Below are positions 36,555 through 45,133 of a DNA stretch of 64,000 nucleotides, in pieces (the stretch's first letter is position 1; every line of letters starts with the position of its first letter). Source of the DNA: Flavobacteriaceae bacterium GSB9 (GTDB taxonomy: Bacteria > Bacteroidota > Bacteroidia > Flavobacteriales > Flavobacteriaceae); assembly GCA_022749295.1 (NCBI GenBank), contig CP062007.1:1674001-1738000 (forward strand), given 5' to 3'. The notes beneath the pieces are model-generated. The model saw nothing but the letters and a program-made list of their open reading frames with translations, was not told where the DNA came from and did no database searches. The position numbers and the translations under genes are program-made.

Positions 36555-37136
36555 TTACTCTTTTTTTTCAATTAATCCTTTAGTGAATTCGTTAAGTGTT
36601 TCCACTTTTTCTTCGAAATCTCCTTTTATCGTTTTTCTATATTCGTTTAAGTTCTTTACCAAATCATCTACATTTTCTGGTATAACATCCTCAAAAAACT
36701 GGCGCAAACGTTTTGCTGTTGTAGGCGATTTTCCATTGGTTGAAATTGCTATTTTTACGTTTCCTTTGGTTACGATTCCGCCCATGTAAAAATCGCAATA
36801 TGGCGGGTTATCGGCCACATTTACCAAAATGCTTTTTTTGCGGCAATGCTTGTGCACTTTAACATTAACTTTTGGCTTATCAGTTGTGGCCACCACAATG
36901 TGTTTACCTTTTAAATACTTTTTTTTGTATTTGCTTTCAATCAAGGTTACGTTACCCTTTTTGGCTAATTCCACAGTGCCTTCGCGAAACATTGGCGATA
37001 CCATTGTTACACAAGCATCAGGGCTCGATTTTAAAAGAAAAGTTAACTTTTCTTCGGCCACAAAACCACCACCAACAATAAGAACGTTTAAGCTTTTCGC
37101 TTTTAAAAAAATAGGATATAAATTATTTCTTTCCAC
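36555..37136 (-). CDS. Precorrin-2 dehydrogenase / sirohydrochlorin ferrochelatase
   Basis: 193 residues. NAD-binding opening LNVLIVGGGFVAEEKLTFLL and the siroheme-synthase motif VNVADNPPYCDFYMGGIV, followed by ISTNGKSPTTAKRLRQFF. Corresponds to the N-terminal half of CysG or to Met8/YlnF. Together with the CobA gene upstream it completes siroheme, the cofactor of the sulfite reductase in the same operon. 3 bases separate it from cobA. Confidence 0.93.
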   Translation of the reverse strand: MERNNLYPIFLKAKSLNVLIVGGGFVAEEKLTFLLKSSPDACVTMVSPMFREGTVELAKKGNVTLIESKYKKKYLKGKHIVVATTDKPKVNVKVHKHCRKKSILVNVADNPPYCDFYMGGIVTKGNVKIAISTNGKSPTTAKRLRQFFEDVIPENVDDLVKNLNEYRKTIKGDFEEKVETLNEFTKGLIEKKE

Positions 37137-37139
37137 AAC

Positions 37140-37901
37140 CTATTTTTTTATTACTTCTGTACAGATAGAACTTAAAACCGCTCGCTCTTTAACTACTTCA
37201 CCAATAACAATAATGGCCGGTGACGACAACTGTTTTTCAGCAACAATATTTTGAATGGTACTTATGGTACCAATGCCCACTTTTTCGTTGTCTCTTGTCC
37301 CGTTTTGGATAATAGCTATGGGCGCATCTTGTTTGTTTTCTGCTGAAAAAATGCGAACTATTTCACCAAGCTTGCCCATACCCATTAAAACAACAACCGT
37401 AGCGGTAGACTTGGCTGCTAAAGCCACATCATCCGAAATTTGGTGTTTTTTTGTGGTACCCGTAATGACCCAAAAACTTTCGGAAGCTCCACGTTTTGTT
37501 AAGGGAATACCTTGGTAAGCAGGTACGGCCACCGATGACGATATGCCGGGCACTACAAAGGTTTCTAAACCAAACGCACGAACATAATCGATTTCTTCCG
37601 CTCCACGGCCAAAAATAAATGGGTCGCCGCCTTTTAATCGTACAACATGTCCTTTTTCTTTGGCTTTCGAAACAATCAATTCATTGATTTGTTCTTGTTG
37701 AAATGCATAACACCCCTTGCGTTTGCCCACGAAAATAAGCTCAGCATCTTCCGAGGCATATTTCAGCAGCGCTTCGTTAATAAGGGCATCATACAGGATG
37801 ACGTTTGCCGATTCAATAGCCTTAATAGCTTTAAGGGTTATTAAATCTTCGTCGCCAGGACCAGCACCTACAATCGTTAATTTTGGGGTTTTTAAAATCA
37901 T
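37140..37901 (-). CDS. cobA: Uroporphyrinogen-III C-methyltransferase
   Basis: 253 residues. SAM-dependent double methylation giving precorrin-2. LTIVGAGPGDEDLITLKA, ILYDALI, RLKGGDPFIFGRGAEE and VPGISS are diagnostic. SUMT alone, without the CysG N-terminal half, which is the next gene. Supplies siroheme for sulfite reduction. Confidence 0.95.
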   Translation of the reverse strand: MILKTPKLTIVGAGPGDEDLITLKAIKAIESANVILYDALINEALLKYASEDAELIFVGKRKGCYAFQQEQINELIVSKAKEKGHVVRLKGGDPFIFGRGAEEIDYVRAFGLETFVVPGISSSVAVPAYQGIPLTKRGASESFWVITGTTKKHQISDDVALAAKSTATVVVLMGMGKLGEIVRIFSAENKQDAPIAIIQNGTRDNEKVGIGTISTIQNIVAEKQLSSPAIIVIGEVVKERAVLSSICTEVIKK

Positions 37902-37910
37902 TGTTTTATT

Positions 37911-40013
37911 TTAAACCGCTTTTTTCTCTAAAGTTTCTGCTTCCCTAAAAGCTTTTACTTTTTCTAAAAATTTGTTGGCGTCTTCAATATATTTCTCAGC
38001 AAACTCTTGTGTTGGCGCATTTTTATTGATTTGGTAAATCAATTCTGAAAATGAACCACCAAGCTCGATTTTACCACCTTCAACAAACAGCGTATCAAAG
38101 TCTTTTATGATACCTGCTTGTGTATTGGTCTTTTTATTTTCGGCCAATAATAATGCTTTTGCAGAATTAACCAAAGAACTGTAAGCGTGGTAAATAGCAT
38201 ACGAATATACTTTGTTACCCAAGGCTTCTTTGGCATTTTCAATTTTTTCTTCACTTTCTAAAAACAAAGTAGCAATTAGATCGATAACCACACCGGCACA
38301 CTCACCAATACCAATTTCTTTTACATATTCTTCTTCGTTACCCCAGTCTATAAAATCATCCGGGGTTAAGTTACTTACATCCTGAAGGTCGTTCAACAAA
38401 TCGTAGAAATAACGGTCACCCGTTTCTTTATAATACTCCACGAATTTCTTTTCTCCGGCATTAGCTTCAAAATCATTCAAGATTCTTCGCAAGGCTTCTG
38501 GGCCTCTTTTACTTGGCACCTTCACGACTTTATCAGCAAAAACGCCATTGCCATCTCCTAAATTTCCACCACCTAAAAGCACTTGTAAGGCAGGTGCAAC
38601 CAATTTATCTGGCGTACGAACAGACATCCCTTGGAAACCAATATTAGCCATGTTGTGTTGTCCGCAGGCATTCATACAACCACTAATTTTTATAACTAAA
38701 TCTTCATTGTTTAAATATTGCGGATATTCAGCTTTTATAACGCGCTCTAACTCATCGGCAATACCTGTACTACTGGCAATACCTAAGTTACAAGTATCAG
38801 TTCCCGGGCAAGCTGTAATATCTACCGCTTTATTGTATCCCGCCTCAACGAAACCTAATTTTTCCAACTCGGTGTAGAAAAACGGCACCAATTCTTCTTT
38901 CACAAAAGGAATTACGATGTTTTGGCGCAAAGACAAGCGGATTTCACCTGCCGCATATTTTTCAACTAAATCGGCCAACAATCTCGCTTTATCGGTATAA
39001 AAATCACCTAAAAGCACTTTAATTCCGATGGCTACATACCCCTCTTGTTTTTGAGGAATTAAGTTGGTTGACTTCCATGTTTCAAACGCTTGTTCGTCTT
39101 TTAAATTAACCTGAGGGATTTCTTTAACCTCAACAGGTTTTGAAGCCACGTAAGCATCAGCATCAATTTCAACCGATTTTTGTGCAATCGCATCCTGCTC
39201 TGCTTCAACTAATTCTTTAAAAGCCTCAAGGCCGATATCTTTGATTAAGAACTTCATACGGGCTTTAGCGCGGCTTTTACGCTCACCATGACGATCAAAA
39301 ATTCTTAAAACGCCTTCCATGATTGGAATAATCTTGTCAGTTTCAACAAAATCAAAAAGTACATCAGCCTCACGGGGTTGTGAACCTAATCCGCCACCAA
39401 TCATCACTTTAAAACCGCGAACTCCATCTTTAACTTTTGCAATAAAGCCTAAATCATGCATATATGAAAGTCCAGTATCTTCATCTGAAGATGAAAATGA
39501 CACTTTGAACTTACGTCCCATTTCTTGACAAATAGGGTTTCTTAAGAAAAACTTGAAAAGAGCATCAGCATACGGCGATACATCAAACGGTTCGTTTACG
39601 TCGATACCAGCTGTTTCGCTTGCTGTAACATTTCTTACCGTATTACCACAGGCTTCTCTTAAAGTAACATCGTCGCGCTCTAATTCTGCCCATAGTTCAG
39701 GTGTTCTGTTCAAATCAACATAGTGAATTTGAATATCTTGACGTGTAGTAATATGTAAACGGCCACGAGAATACTCATCAGAAACATCCGAAATTCTTCG
39801 TAACTGGTTACTCTTAACTTTTCCGTAAGGTAGTTTTATACGAATCATTTGCACGCCCTCTTGACGCTGACCGTAAACCCCACGGGCTAAACGCAGACTT
39901 CTAAATTTTTCTTCGTCAATTTTTCCATTGTTGAACAATTCGATTTTATTAGCTAATTCAATAATATCTTTTTCAACAACTGGATTTTCTATTTCTGTTC
40001 TAAAACTTTGCAT
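37911..40013 (-). CDS. Sulfite/nitrite reductase with C-terminal HEPN domain
   Basis: 700 residues. Residues about 1-550 are a ferredoxin-type siroheme reductase: RRISDVSDEYSRGRLHITTR, GNTVRNVTAS and the Fe4S4-siroheme cysteines in ACPGTDTCNLG and SGCMNACGQH. Residues about 575-700 form a helical HEPN-like extension (YSYAIYHAYSSLVNSAKALLL). Operon context (cysDNH, siroheme genes) supports sulfite rather than nitrite. The HEPN part lacks an obvious RxxxxH RNase motif, so it is more likely structural or regulatory. Known as a fused architecture in Bacteroidota; its purpose is unknown. Confidence 0.9.
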   Translation of the reverse strand: MQSFRTEIENPVVEKDIIELANKIELFNNGKIDEEKFRSLRLARGVYGQRQEGVQMIRIKLPYGKVKSNQLRRISDVSDEYSRGRLHITTRQDIQIHYVDLNRTPELWAELERDDVTLREACGNTVRNVTASETAGIDVNEPFDVSPYADALFKFFLRNPICQEMGRKFKVSFSSSDEDTGLSYMHDLGFIAKVKDGVRGFKVMIGGGLGSQPREADVLFDFVETDKIIPIMEGVLRIFDRHGERKSRAKARMKFLIKDIGLEAFKELVEAEQDAIAQKSVEIDADAYVASKPVEVKEIPQVNLKDEQAFETWKSTNLIPQKQEGYVAIGIKVLLGDFYTDKARLLADLVEKYAAGEIRLSLRQNIVIPFVKEELVPFFYTELEKLGFVEAGYNKAVDITACPGTDTCNLGIASSTGIADELERVIKAEYPQYLNNEDLVIKISGCMNACGQHNMANIGFQGMSVRTPDKLVAPALQVLLGGGNLGDGNGVFADKVVKVPSKRGPEALRRILNDFEANAGEKKFVEYYKETGDRYFYDLLNDLQDVSNLTPDDFIDWGNEEEYVKEIGIGECAGVVIDLIATLFLESEEKIENAKEALGNKVYSYAIYHAYSSLVNSAKALLLAENKKTNTQAGIIKDFDTLFVEGGKIELGGSFSELIYQINKNAPTQEFAEKYIEDANKFLEKVKAFREAETLEKKAV

Positions 40014-40022
40014 TTTCTTTTT

Positions 40023-41270
40023 TTATTGAATGAATCCTGCCCCAACAGTATGGTTGGTTTGTGGATCTATTAAAATAAACGATCCATTGGTTCTGTGGTT
40101 TTTAAATTGGTCGTAAAAAATAGGTTTGTTTAACTTAAATGTTACCGAAGCGATATCGTTAACACCTAAACTAGTCACCCCTTTTTCAAAACCAGAATAA
40201 TCTGGATTGATTTTATGGTTGATTCTGTCAACTTTTGCTAACACTTTATTTACACCGTGCTGAACAATATACTTTCCGCCAGTCGTTAAGTGGTCGGAAT
40301 CCATCCAGCATACATTGGCTGTAAATTGCTTATCGATCGTTGGCAAATCGCCTTCTTTAACAATCATATCGCCACGGCTCACATTTATATCGTTTTCTAA
40401 AGTGATGGTTACCGACGAACGACGCGACGCTGTTTCGTATTTCTCATCGTAGAAATAAATATCTTTTATTTTTGAACGTGTTTTTGAAGGCAATACAATA
40501 ATATCGTCGCCCACACTTAAATTTCCACCATATACTTTTCCTGCATAACCTCTAAAATCGTGGAAATCTTCGGTTTTGGGACGAATAACATACTGAACCG
40601 GAAAACGTGGGGTACCAACGTTAAAAATATCGGCTTTATCCAATTGCTCTAAATGCTCTAAAAGGGCTTCGCCTTTGTACCAAGGCATTTTTTCTGATTT
40701 ATGCACCACGTTATCCCCTTTTAAGGCACTAACTGGAATAAATGTTATTTTTTGGTCTTGGTAATCGCGTTTGCTCATCAATTCTTCAAAATCGGCTTTA
40801 ATTTTATTGTAAACCTCTTCGGAATAATCTACCAAATCCATTTTATTTATGGCAACAACCACATCTTTAATTCTCAATAAATTATTGATAAAAAAGTGGC
40901 GGTTGGTTTGCTCAATCACCCCTTTACGGGCATCGATTAAAATGATTGATGCTTGCGATGTTGAAGCTCCGGTTACCATGTTTCGAGTATATTCTACGTG
41001 ACCGGGAGTATCGGCTATAATATAACTTTTCTTTGCTGTTGAAAAATAGATATGCGCTACATCAATTGTAATACCTTGTTCTCTTTCGGCAACCAACCCA
41101 TCTGTGGCCAGTGAAAAATCTAAGTAATCGTATCCACGTTGTTTGCTGGTTTTTTCAATAGCTTCCAATTTATCGGTGGTCAATGATTTTGTATCGTAAA
41201 GAATACGCCCAATCAACGTACTTTTCCCGTCATCTACACTTCCTGCTGTTGCAATTTTTAATACTTCCAT
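40023..41270 (-). CDS. cysN: Sulfate adenylyltransferase subunit 1 (GTPase)
   Basis: 415 residues. GTPase that drives sulfate activation by CysD. G1 GSVDDGKSTLIGR, G3 DTPGHVEYTRNM, G4 NKMDLVDY. Shorter than E. coli CysN (475) and without an APS kinase domain. It follows cysD after a 128-base gap containing short repeats. Confidence 0.95.
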   Translation of the reverse strand: MEVLKIATAGSVDDGKSTLIGRILYDTKSLTTDKLEAIEKTSKQRGYDYLDFSLATDGLVAEREQGITIDVAHIYFSTAKKSYIIADTPGHVEYTRNMVTGASTSQASIILIDARKGVIEQTNRHFFINNLLRIKDVVVAINKMDLVDYSEEVYNKIKADFEELMSKRDYQDQKITFIPVSALKGDNVVHKSEKMPWYKGEALLEHLEQLDKADIFNVGTPRFPVQYVIRPKTEDFHDFRGYAGKVYGGNLSVGDDIIVLPSKTRSKIKDIYFYDEKYETASRRSSVTITLENDINVSRGDMIVKEGDLPTIDKQFTANVCWMDSDHLTTGGKYIVQHGVNKVLAKVDRINHKINPDYSGFEKGVTSLGVNDIASVTFKLNKPIFYDQFKNHRTNGSFILIDPQTNHTVGAGFIQ

Positions 41271-41299
41271 TTTTTATTTGGCTGTTGGTTCTTGGCTTT

Positions 41300-41398
41300 T
41301 AGCTATAGGCTAATTGCCTTCACCTATTTAAAATTCATTTTTATTATTTGCTTAGGGCTAATTGCCAAAAGCTAAAGGCAAAATTTGCTTTGCAAATT
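41300..41398. repeat. Short degenerate repeats between cysD and cysN
   Basis: GGCTAATTGCC occurs twice (near 41309 and 41367), with further GCTA/TAGC words (TTTTAGCTATAGGC, AAAAGCTAAAGGC). Low-complexity intergenic repeat inside an operon; no gene. Confidence 0.45.
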
Positions 41399-42304
41399 TT
41401 AAAAGTACCCTTGTTGTTTACGTTTCTCCATGGCGGCTTCGGAACGCTTATCGTCAATTCGCGCTCCACGCTCAGAAATTGTTGAGTCTCTAATCTCTTC
41501 AACAACTTTTGAGATGGTTGAAGCTTCAGACAATACGGCTGCGGTACAGCTCATATCACCAACGGTACGGAAACGCACCATTTCTTCAATCACTTCTTCG
41601 TGTTCGTCTCTGTAAACGACTTCGTCATCAGCCGACCATATCATACCATCTCTTAAAAACACCTTGCGTTTATGCGCAAAATAAATGGATGGAATTTCGA
41701 TGTTTTCTTTCTCGATATACGACCAAACATCCAATTCTGTCCAGTTGGAAATTGGAAATACACGTACATTTTGTCCGTGCTCAATATCTCCATTCAGCAT
41801 ATCAAATAACTCTGGACGTTGGTTCTTTTCATCCCACTGACCAAAATCGTCACGTACCGAGAAAATACGTTCTTTCGCCCTTGCTTTTTCCTCATCACGA
41901 CGTGCACCACCAATACAAGCATCGAACTTAAACTCTTCAATAGCATCTAAAAGCGTCGTAGTTTGCAATTGGTTTCTACTCGCATAACGACCAGATTCTT
42001 CTTTAACCTTTCCTTGATCAATAGAGTCTTGAACATTTCTTACAATAAGTTCCAAGCCCAATTCTTTAACCAAACGATCTCTAAACTCAATGGTTTCAGG
42101 GAAGTTGTGCCCCGTATCGATGTGCATTAAAGGAAACGGCACTTTTGCAGGGTAGAAGGCCTTAACCGCCAATCTTACCAAAGTGATTGAATCTTTTCCT
42201 CCTGAAAATAACAGTACAGGTTTTTCAAACTGTGCTGCCACTTCTCTCATAATGTAAATCGCTTCGTTTTCTAGCGAGTTGATATGTGATGTATCTTTCT
42301 TCAT
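41399..42304 (-). CDS. cysD: Sulfate adenylyltransferase subunit 2
   Basis: About 301 residues. PP-loop ATP pyrophosphatase fold that makes APS. LLFSGGKDSITLVRLA is the PP-loop; IGGARRDEEKARAKER and FRTVGDMSCTAAV are family marks. I use ATG 42304 (MKKDTSHINSLENEAIYIMRE); the frame extends to a GTG inside cysH but that is unlikely to be used. Pairs with cysN. Confidence 0.95.
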   Translation of the reverse strand: MKKDTSHINSLENEAIYIMREVAAQFEKPVLLFSGGKDSITLVRLAVKAFYPAKVPFPLMHIDTGHNFPETIEFRDRLVKELGLELIVRNVQDSIDQGKVKEESGRYASRNQLQTTTLLDAIEEFKFDACIGGARRDEEKARAKERIFSVRDDFGQWDEKNQRPELFDMLNGDIEHGQNVRVFPISNWTELDVWSYIEKENIEIPSIYFAHKRKVFLRDGMIWSADDEVVYRDEHEEVIEEMVRFRTVGDMSCTAAVLSEASTISKVVEEIRDSTISERGARIDDKRSEAAMEKRKQQGYF

Positions 42305-42314
42305 AATCTTATTT

Positions 42315-42935
42315 TTAAGCGTGCAAACCACACTCTCTATTTTCTAATGCTTTAGTTGGATCAAAATATTTAAATTCGTTTGGCAATTTGTTGTCTTTTA
42401 AATAACCATCTAATTTTTCGTCAGACCAATAATAAAACGGACTCACTTTTAAAACGCCATCTTTACTTAAACTAAAAATACCGATACTGTTTCTAAAAGC
42501 CGTTTGCCCTTGGCGCAAATTTGTAAACCATATTTTTGGTTTGTGCTCTTCCATGGCTCTTTTAAATGGCTCTAACTTTACCTGCTCTGTAAACAAAGCG
42601 TGTTCGGGTGCATCTATTGATGGAATACCCATTACCACGTCGCGGTGAGCAGCAGTTTGTTTTGGCACATACAAAAAAATGTTTAAATCCAAATCCTTAA
42701 TCACTTGCTCAGCATGCTTGTACGTTTGTGGGGTATTGTAACCCGTATCGCACCAAACTACCGGTATTTTAGCTTCAACCGAACTTACGGCATGTAATAT
42801 TGCCGCTTCGTAGGGTCTAAAGTTAGTCGTAACAACCGCTTCATCATTAAGCTCAAAAGCCTTTTTTATGATTTCGGCCGGCGAAGCGTCTTTATACGCT
42901 TCATTTAATTCTTTTATTTGAATTTCTGTAAACAT
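42315..42935 (-). CDS. cysH: Phosphoadenylyl-sulfate (or APS) reductase
   Basis: 206 residues. Reduces activated sulfate to sulfite. PP-loop-like N-terminus (VVTTNFRPYEAAILHAV), WCDTGYNTPQTY, and the C-terminal catalytic ECGLHA. The two Cys pairs that hold the iron-sulfur cluster in APS reductases are absent, so by class it looks like a PAPS reductase. No APS kinase gene is in this operon. Confidence 0.9.
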   Translation of the reverse strand: MFTEIQIKELNEAYKDASPAEIIKKAFELNDEAVVTTNFRPYEAAILHAVSSVEAKIPVVWCDTGYNTPQTYKHAEQVIKDLDLNIFLYVPKQTAAHRDVVMGIPSIDAPEHALFTEQVKLEPFKRAMEEHKPKIWFTNLRQGQTAFRNSIGIFSLSKDGVLKVSPFYYWSDEKLDGYLKDNKLPNEFKYFDPTKALENRECGLHA

Positions 42936-42950
42936 CTTAATTTTTGCTTT

Positions 42951-43208
42951 TTATTTCCCCCATTTAATCGAATTCCAAATACGCTCATGGAAAAAGTACA
43001 ATACCATTTTTGTTATTAATTCAACCCCTCCAATTGAGAATGCCAAATCTAACTTTCCTGTAATAACCCAAGATATTAAAATGGTATCTAAAGTACCAAC
43101 AGTTCTCCAGCTTAGCGATTTAACAACACTTCTTATTGGTTTTTCGCTTGAAGCATCTGCTTTATAAGTTGACTTTTCTTTATCTTTTATTAACATTTGT
43201 CCAATCAT
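42951..43208 (-). CDS. DUF2061 membrane protein of the sulfate operon
   Basis: 85 residues. VKSLSWRTVGTLDTILISWVITG ... GVELITKMVLYFFHERIW is the DUF2061 pattern with two hydrophobic segments; no function known. First gene of the sulfate operon, 15 bases ahead of cysH. DUF2061 genes often sit with cys genes, so a role in sulfate handling is an inference. MLIKDKEK at 43196 is an alternative start. Confidence 0.85.
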   Translation of the reverse strand: MIGQMLIKDKEKSTYKADASSEKPIRSVVKSLSWRTVGTLDTILISWVITGKLDLAFSIGGVELITKMVLYFFHERIWNSIKWGK

Positions 43209-43226
43209 TTGCTGTTGAATTATATT

Positions 43227-43250
43227 AATCCTATCAATTTAATAGGAATT
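43227..43250. promoter_or_regulatory. Probable Rrf2 operator over the sulfate operon start site
   Basis: Plus strand AATCCTAT - CAATTTA - ATAGGAATT, an inverted repeat with CCTAT/ATAGG arms. It lies directly downstream of the -7 element and would cover the transcription start, a repressor position. The adjacent rrf2 gene is the obvious candidate regulator; AT-rich dyads of this size are typical of Rrf2/CymR-type sites. Confidence 0.65.
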
Positions 43251-43251
43251 A

Positions 43252-43281
43252 CAAAAGTAATACTTTTTTTTGGATGACAAA
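43252..43281 (-). promoter_or_regulatory. Promoter of the sulfate assimilation operon
   Basis: On the minus strand TTTG (43281-43278), an 18-base spacer and TACTTTTG (43259-43252) match the full Bacteroidota promoter consensus. It serves DUF2061-cysH-cysD-cysN-sir-cobA-siroheme synthase-ferredoxin reductase. Confidence 0.82.
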
Positions 43282-43369
43282 TTGTAACGACAACTTTTTA
43301 GAATAATGGTGTTTTTTGTGGTTAAACTGAATAAAATCAAAAATAAAAACCAATTTTATTATGAAATCT

Positions 43370-43789
43370 TCAGCCATTTTTCTTTGACAAATCCGCTAAC
43401 GTTGTATTTCTGAACACGTTAAGTGTGCTATCCCGCACTTGTATCATTAATCTATGAACACTGCATTCATTCTCATCCGGACAGTCATCGCATTTTTCAT
43501 AGTAATTCAGACTTACGCAAGGTACCATGGCAATGGGACCTTCAAGTACGCGCATGATTTCAGTCATTAAAATCTCTGATGGCTCTTTACGCAGATAATA
43601 GCCACCGTGTTTTCCTTTTTTAGAGCCTAACACTCCCGATTTCCTTAACGTGAGTAAAATACTTTCTAAAAATTTTTGAGGTATACTCTCACTTTTAGCA
43701 ATTTCACTAACCTGTACAGGTTTATCTTCTACTCGCCTGGCAATATAAGTAAGTGCCTTGAGGCCGTATTTGGTTTTTTTAGATAGCAT
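43370..43789 (-). CDS. Rrf2-family transcriptional regulator
   Basis: 139 residues. N-terminal winged helix (MLSKKTKYGLKALTYIARR ... VSEIAKSESIPQKFLESILLTLRKSGVLGSKKGKHGGY). The C-terminal part has cysteines in PCVSLNYYEKCDDCPDENEC; an iron-sulfur cluster or a CymR-like sensing partner are both possible. Lies between metZ and the sulfate operon, whose promoter carries a dyad. Likely regulates sulfur assimilation, like CymR in Firmicutes. Confidence 0.9.
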   Translation of the reverse strand: MLSKKTKYGLKALTYIARRVEDKPVQVSEIAKSESIPQKFLESILLTLRKSGVLGSKKGKHGGYYLRKEPSEILMTEIMRVLEGPIAMVPCVSLNYYEKCDDCPDENECSVHRLMIQVRDSTLNVFRNTTLADLSKKNG

Positions 43790-43802
43790 TTGGCTAAGAT
43801 AC

Positions 43803-44975
43803 TTAATTTAGTGCTTGCTCCAAATCGGCAATAATATCATCTACATGTTCTAGTCCTACTGAAACACGAGCCATACCATCGGTAATACCAGCTGCGGCCT
43901 TTACTACGGGTTCCACTTTAGCATGTGTGGTACTGGCCGGATGGGTCACAATAGTTCGGGTATCGCCCAAATTTGCCGATAGCGAACACATTTTTAAGCT
44001 ATCTAAAAACGTTTTTCCGCCTTCTAAACCACCTTCTACCTCAAAAGCTACAATATTACCACCCAAACGCATCTGCTTTTTGGCCACTTCGTGCTTAGGG
44101 TGGGATTTTAAAAATGGGTATTTAACCCACTTTACCTTAGGATGCGCTTCCAAATAGGTGGCAATTTTCAAAGCATTCTCACAATGTTTTTCAACTCTTA
44201 CGGCGAGAGTTTCTAAAGATTTCGATAACACCCAAGCATTAAAAGCACTCATAGCAGGCCCTGTGAGCCTAGAGAACAGATATATTTCACGTATTAACTC
44301 TTTTTTGCCCACGGTAACGCCTCCAAGAACACGCCCTTGTCCGTCCATTAATTTTGTGGCCGAGTGAATTACCAAATCGGCACCGTGTTTAATAGGGTTT
44401 TGCAAATATGGAGTCGCAAAACAATTGTCTATCACCAACAATATATTGTGTTTTTTACAAATAGCACTTAAAAATTCTAAATCTAACACATCAACTCCAG
44501 GGTTTGTTGGAGTTTCGGCATATATGAACTTGGTATTGGGCTGAATTAAATCTTCAACAGTATCTACTTCGGCCACACTAAAATAGGAGCACTCAATATC
44601 CCACTTTGGAAAATACTTGGTAAACAAACCATGGGTTGCTCCAAAAACCGAACTGCACGACACCACATGGTCTCCGGCATCCAATAAGGTTGCAAATGTT
44701 GAAAACACGGCTGCCATGCCGCTTGCGAAAGCAAAACCAGCTTCAGCACCTTCCATGGCGCACACTTTATCTATGAATTCGTTAACATTGGGGTTACTAT
44801 AGCGGCTATATAAATCGCGCTGTTTTTCTTCTGCAAAAGAGGCTCTCATCTCTTCGGCATCTTCAAAAACAAACCCCGATGTTAAATATAACGGTACGGA
44901 ATGTTCTGAAAACTGTGTAGTTTCAGATTGGGTGCGTATAGCTTCTGTTTCAAAATTCTTTTTGTTCACTTTCAT
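43803..44975 (-). CDS. metZ: O-succinylhomoserine sulfhydrylase-like trans-sulfuration enzyme
   Basis: 390 residues. Cys/Met metabolism PLP family; PLP lysine in HSATKLMDGQGRVLGG, YSRYSNPN near the N-terminus, and the C-terminal THPASTTHAK. Closest in feel to MetZ, but since the neighbouring acyltransferase is the MetX type, its true substrate may be O-acetylhomoserine or it may act as a cystathionine synthase or lyase. Its stop lies 13 bases before rrf2. Confidence 0.85.
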   Translation of the reverse strand: MKVNKKNFETEAIRTQSETTQFSEHSVPLYLTSGFVFEDAEEMRASFAEEKQRDLYSRYSNPNVNEFIDKVCAMEGAEAGFAFASGMAAVFSTFATLLDAGDHVVSCSSVFGATHGLFTKYFPKWDIECSYFSVAEVDTVEDLIQPNTKFIYAETPTNPGVDVLDLEFLSAICKKHNILLVIDNCFATPYLQNPIKHGADLVIHSATKLMDGQGRVLGGVTVGKKELIREIYLFSRLTGPAMSAFNAWVLSKSLETLAVRVEKHCENALKIATYLEAHPKVKWVKYPFLKSHPKHEVAKKQMRLGGNIVAFEVEGGLEGGKTFLDSLKMCSLSANLGDTRTIVTHPASTTHAKVEPVVKAAAGITDGMARVSVGLEHVDDIIADLEQALN

Positions 44976-45067
44976 TTTATTCTTTTTTTACCACGTTCCG
45001 ATTGCTACAGGAATCACAAATTAATCTTTGTAAATATTTGTGTGTTTGTGGCTTTATTTTAACGTAG

Positions 45068-45091
45068 ATTCCCGCCTTCGCAGGAATGACA
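45068..45091. repeat. GC-rich short palindromic repeat
   Basis: GATTCCCGCCTTCGCAGGAATGAC, an imperfect palindrome of the dispersed kind (compare the variant at 56373-56398). Intergenic between metZ and the metX-thrA fusion gene. Confidence 0.6.
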
Positions 45092-45098
45092 ATTCCTA

Positions 45099-45123
45099 AG
45101 AAAATCTCAAAATAAATTTGAGA
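45099..45123 (-). terminator. Probable terminator of the metX-thrA fusion gene
   Basis: On the minus strand TCTCAAA - TTTAT - TTTGAGA followed by TTTTCTT, 10 bases after the stop. The stem is AT-rich and only moderately stable. Confidence 0.55.
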
Positions 45124-45133
45124 AGTTCTTTTT

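Noticed and set aside
37911-38300. HEPN domain as part of a toxin-antitoxin or defence module
   Set aside because: It is in frame with a full siroheme reductase, lacks the RxxxxH motif, and the neighbours are sulfur assimilation genes.
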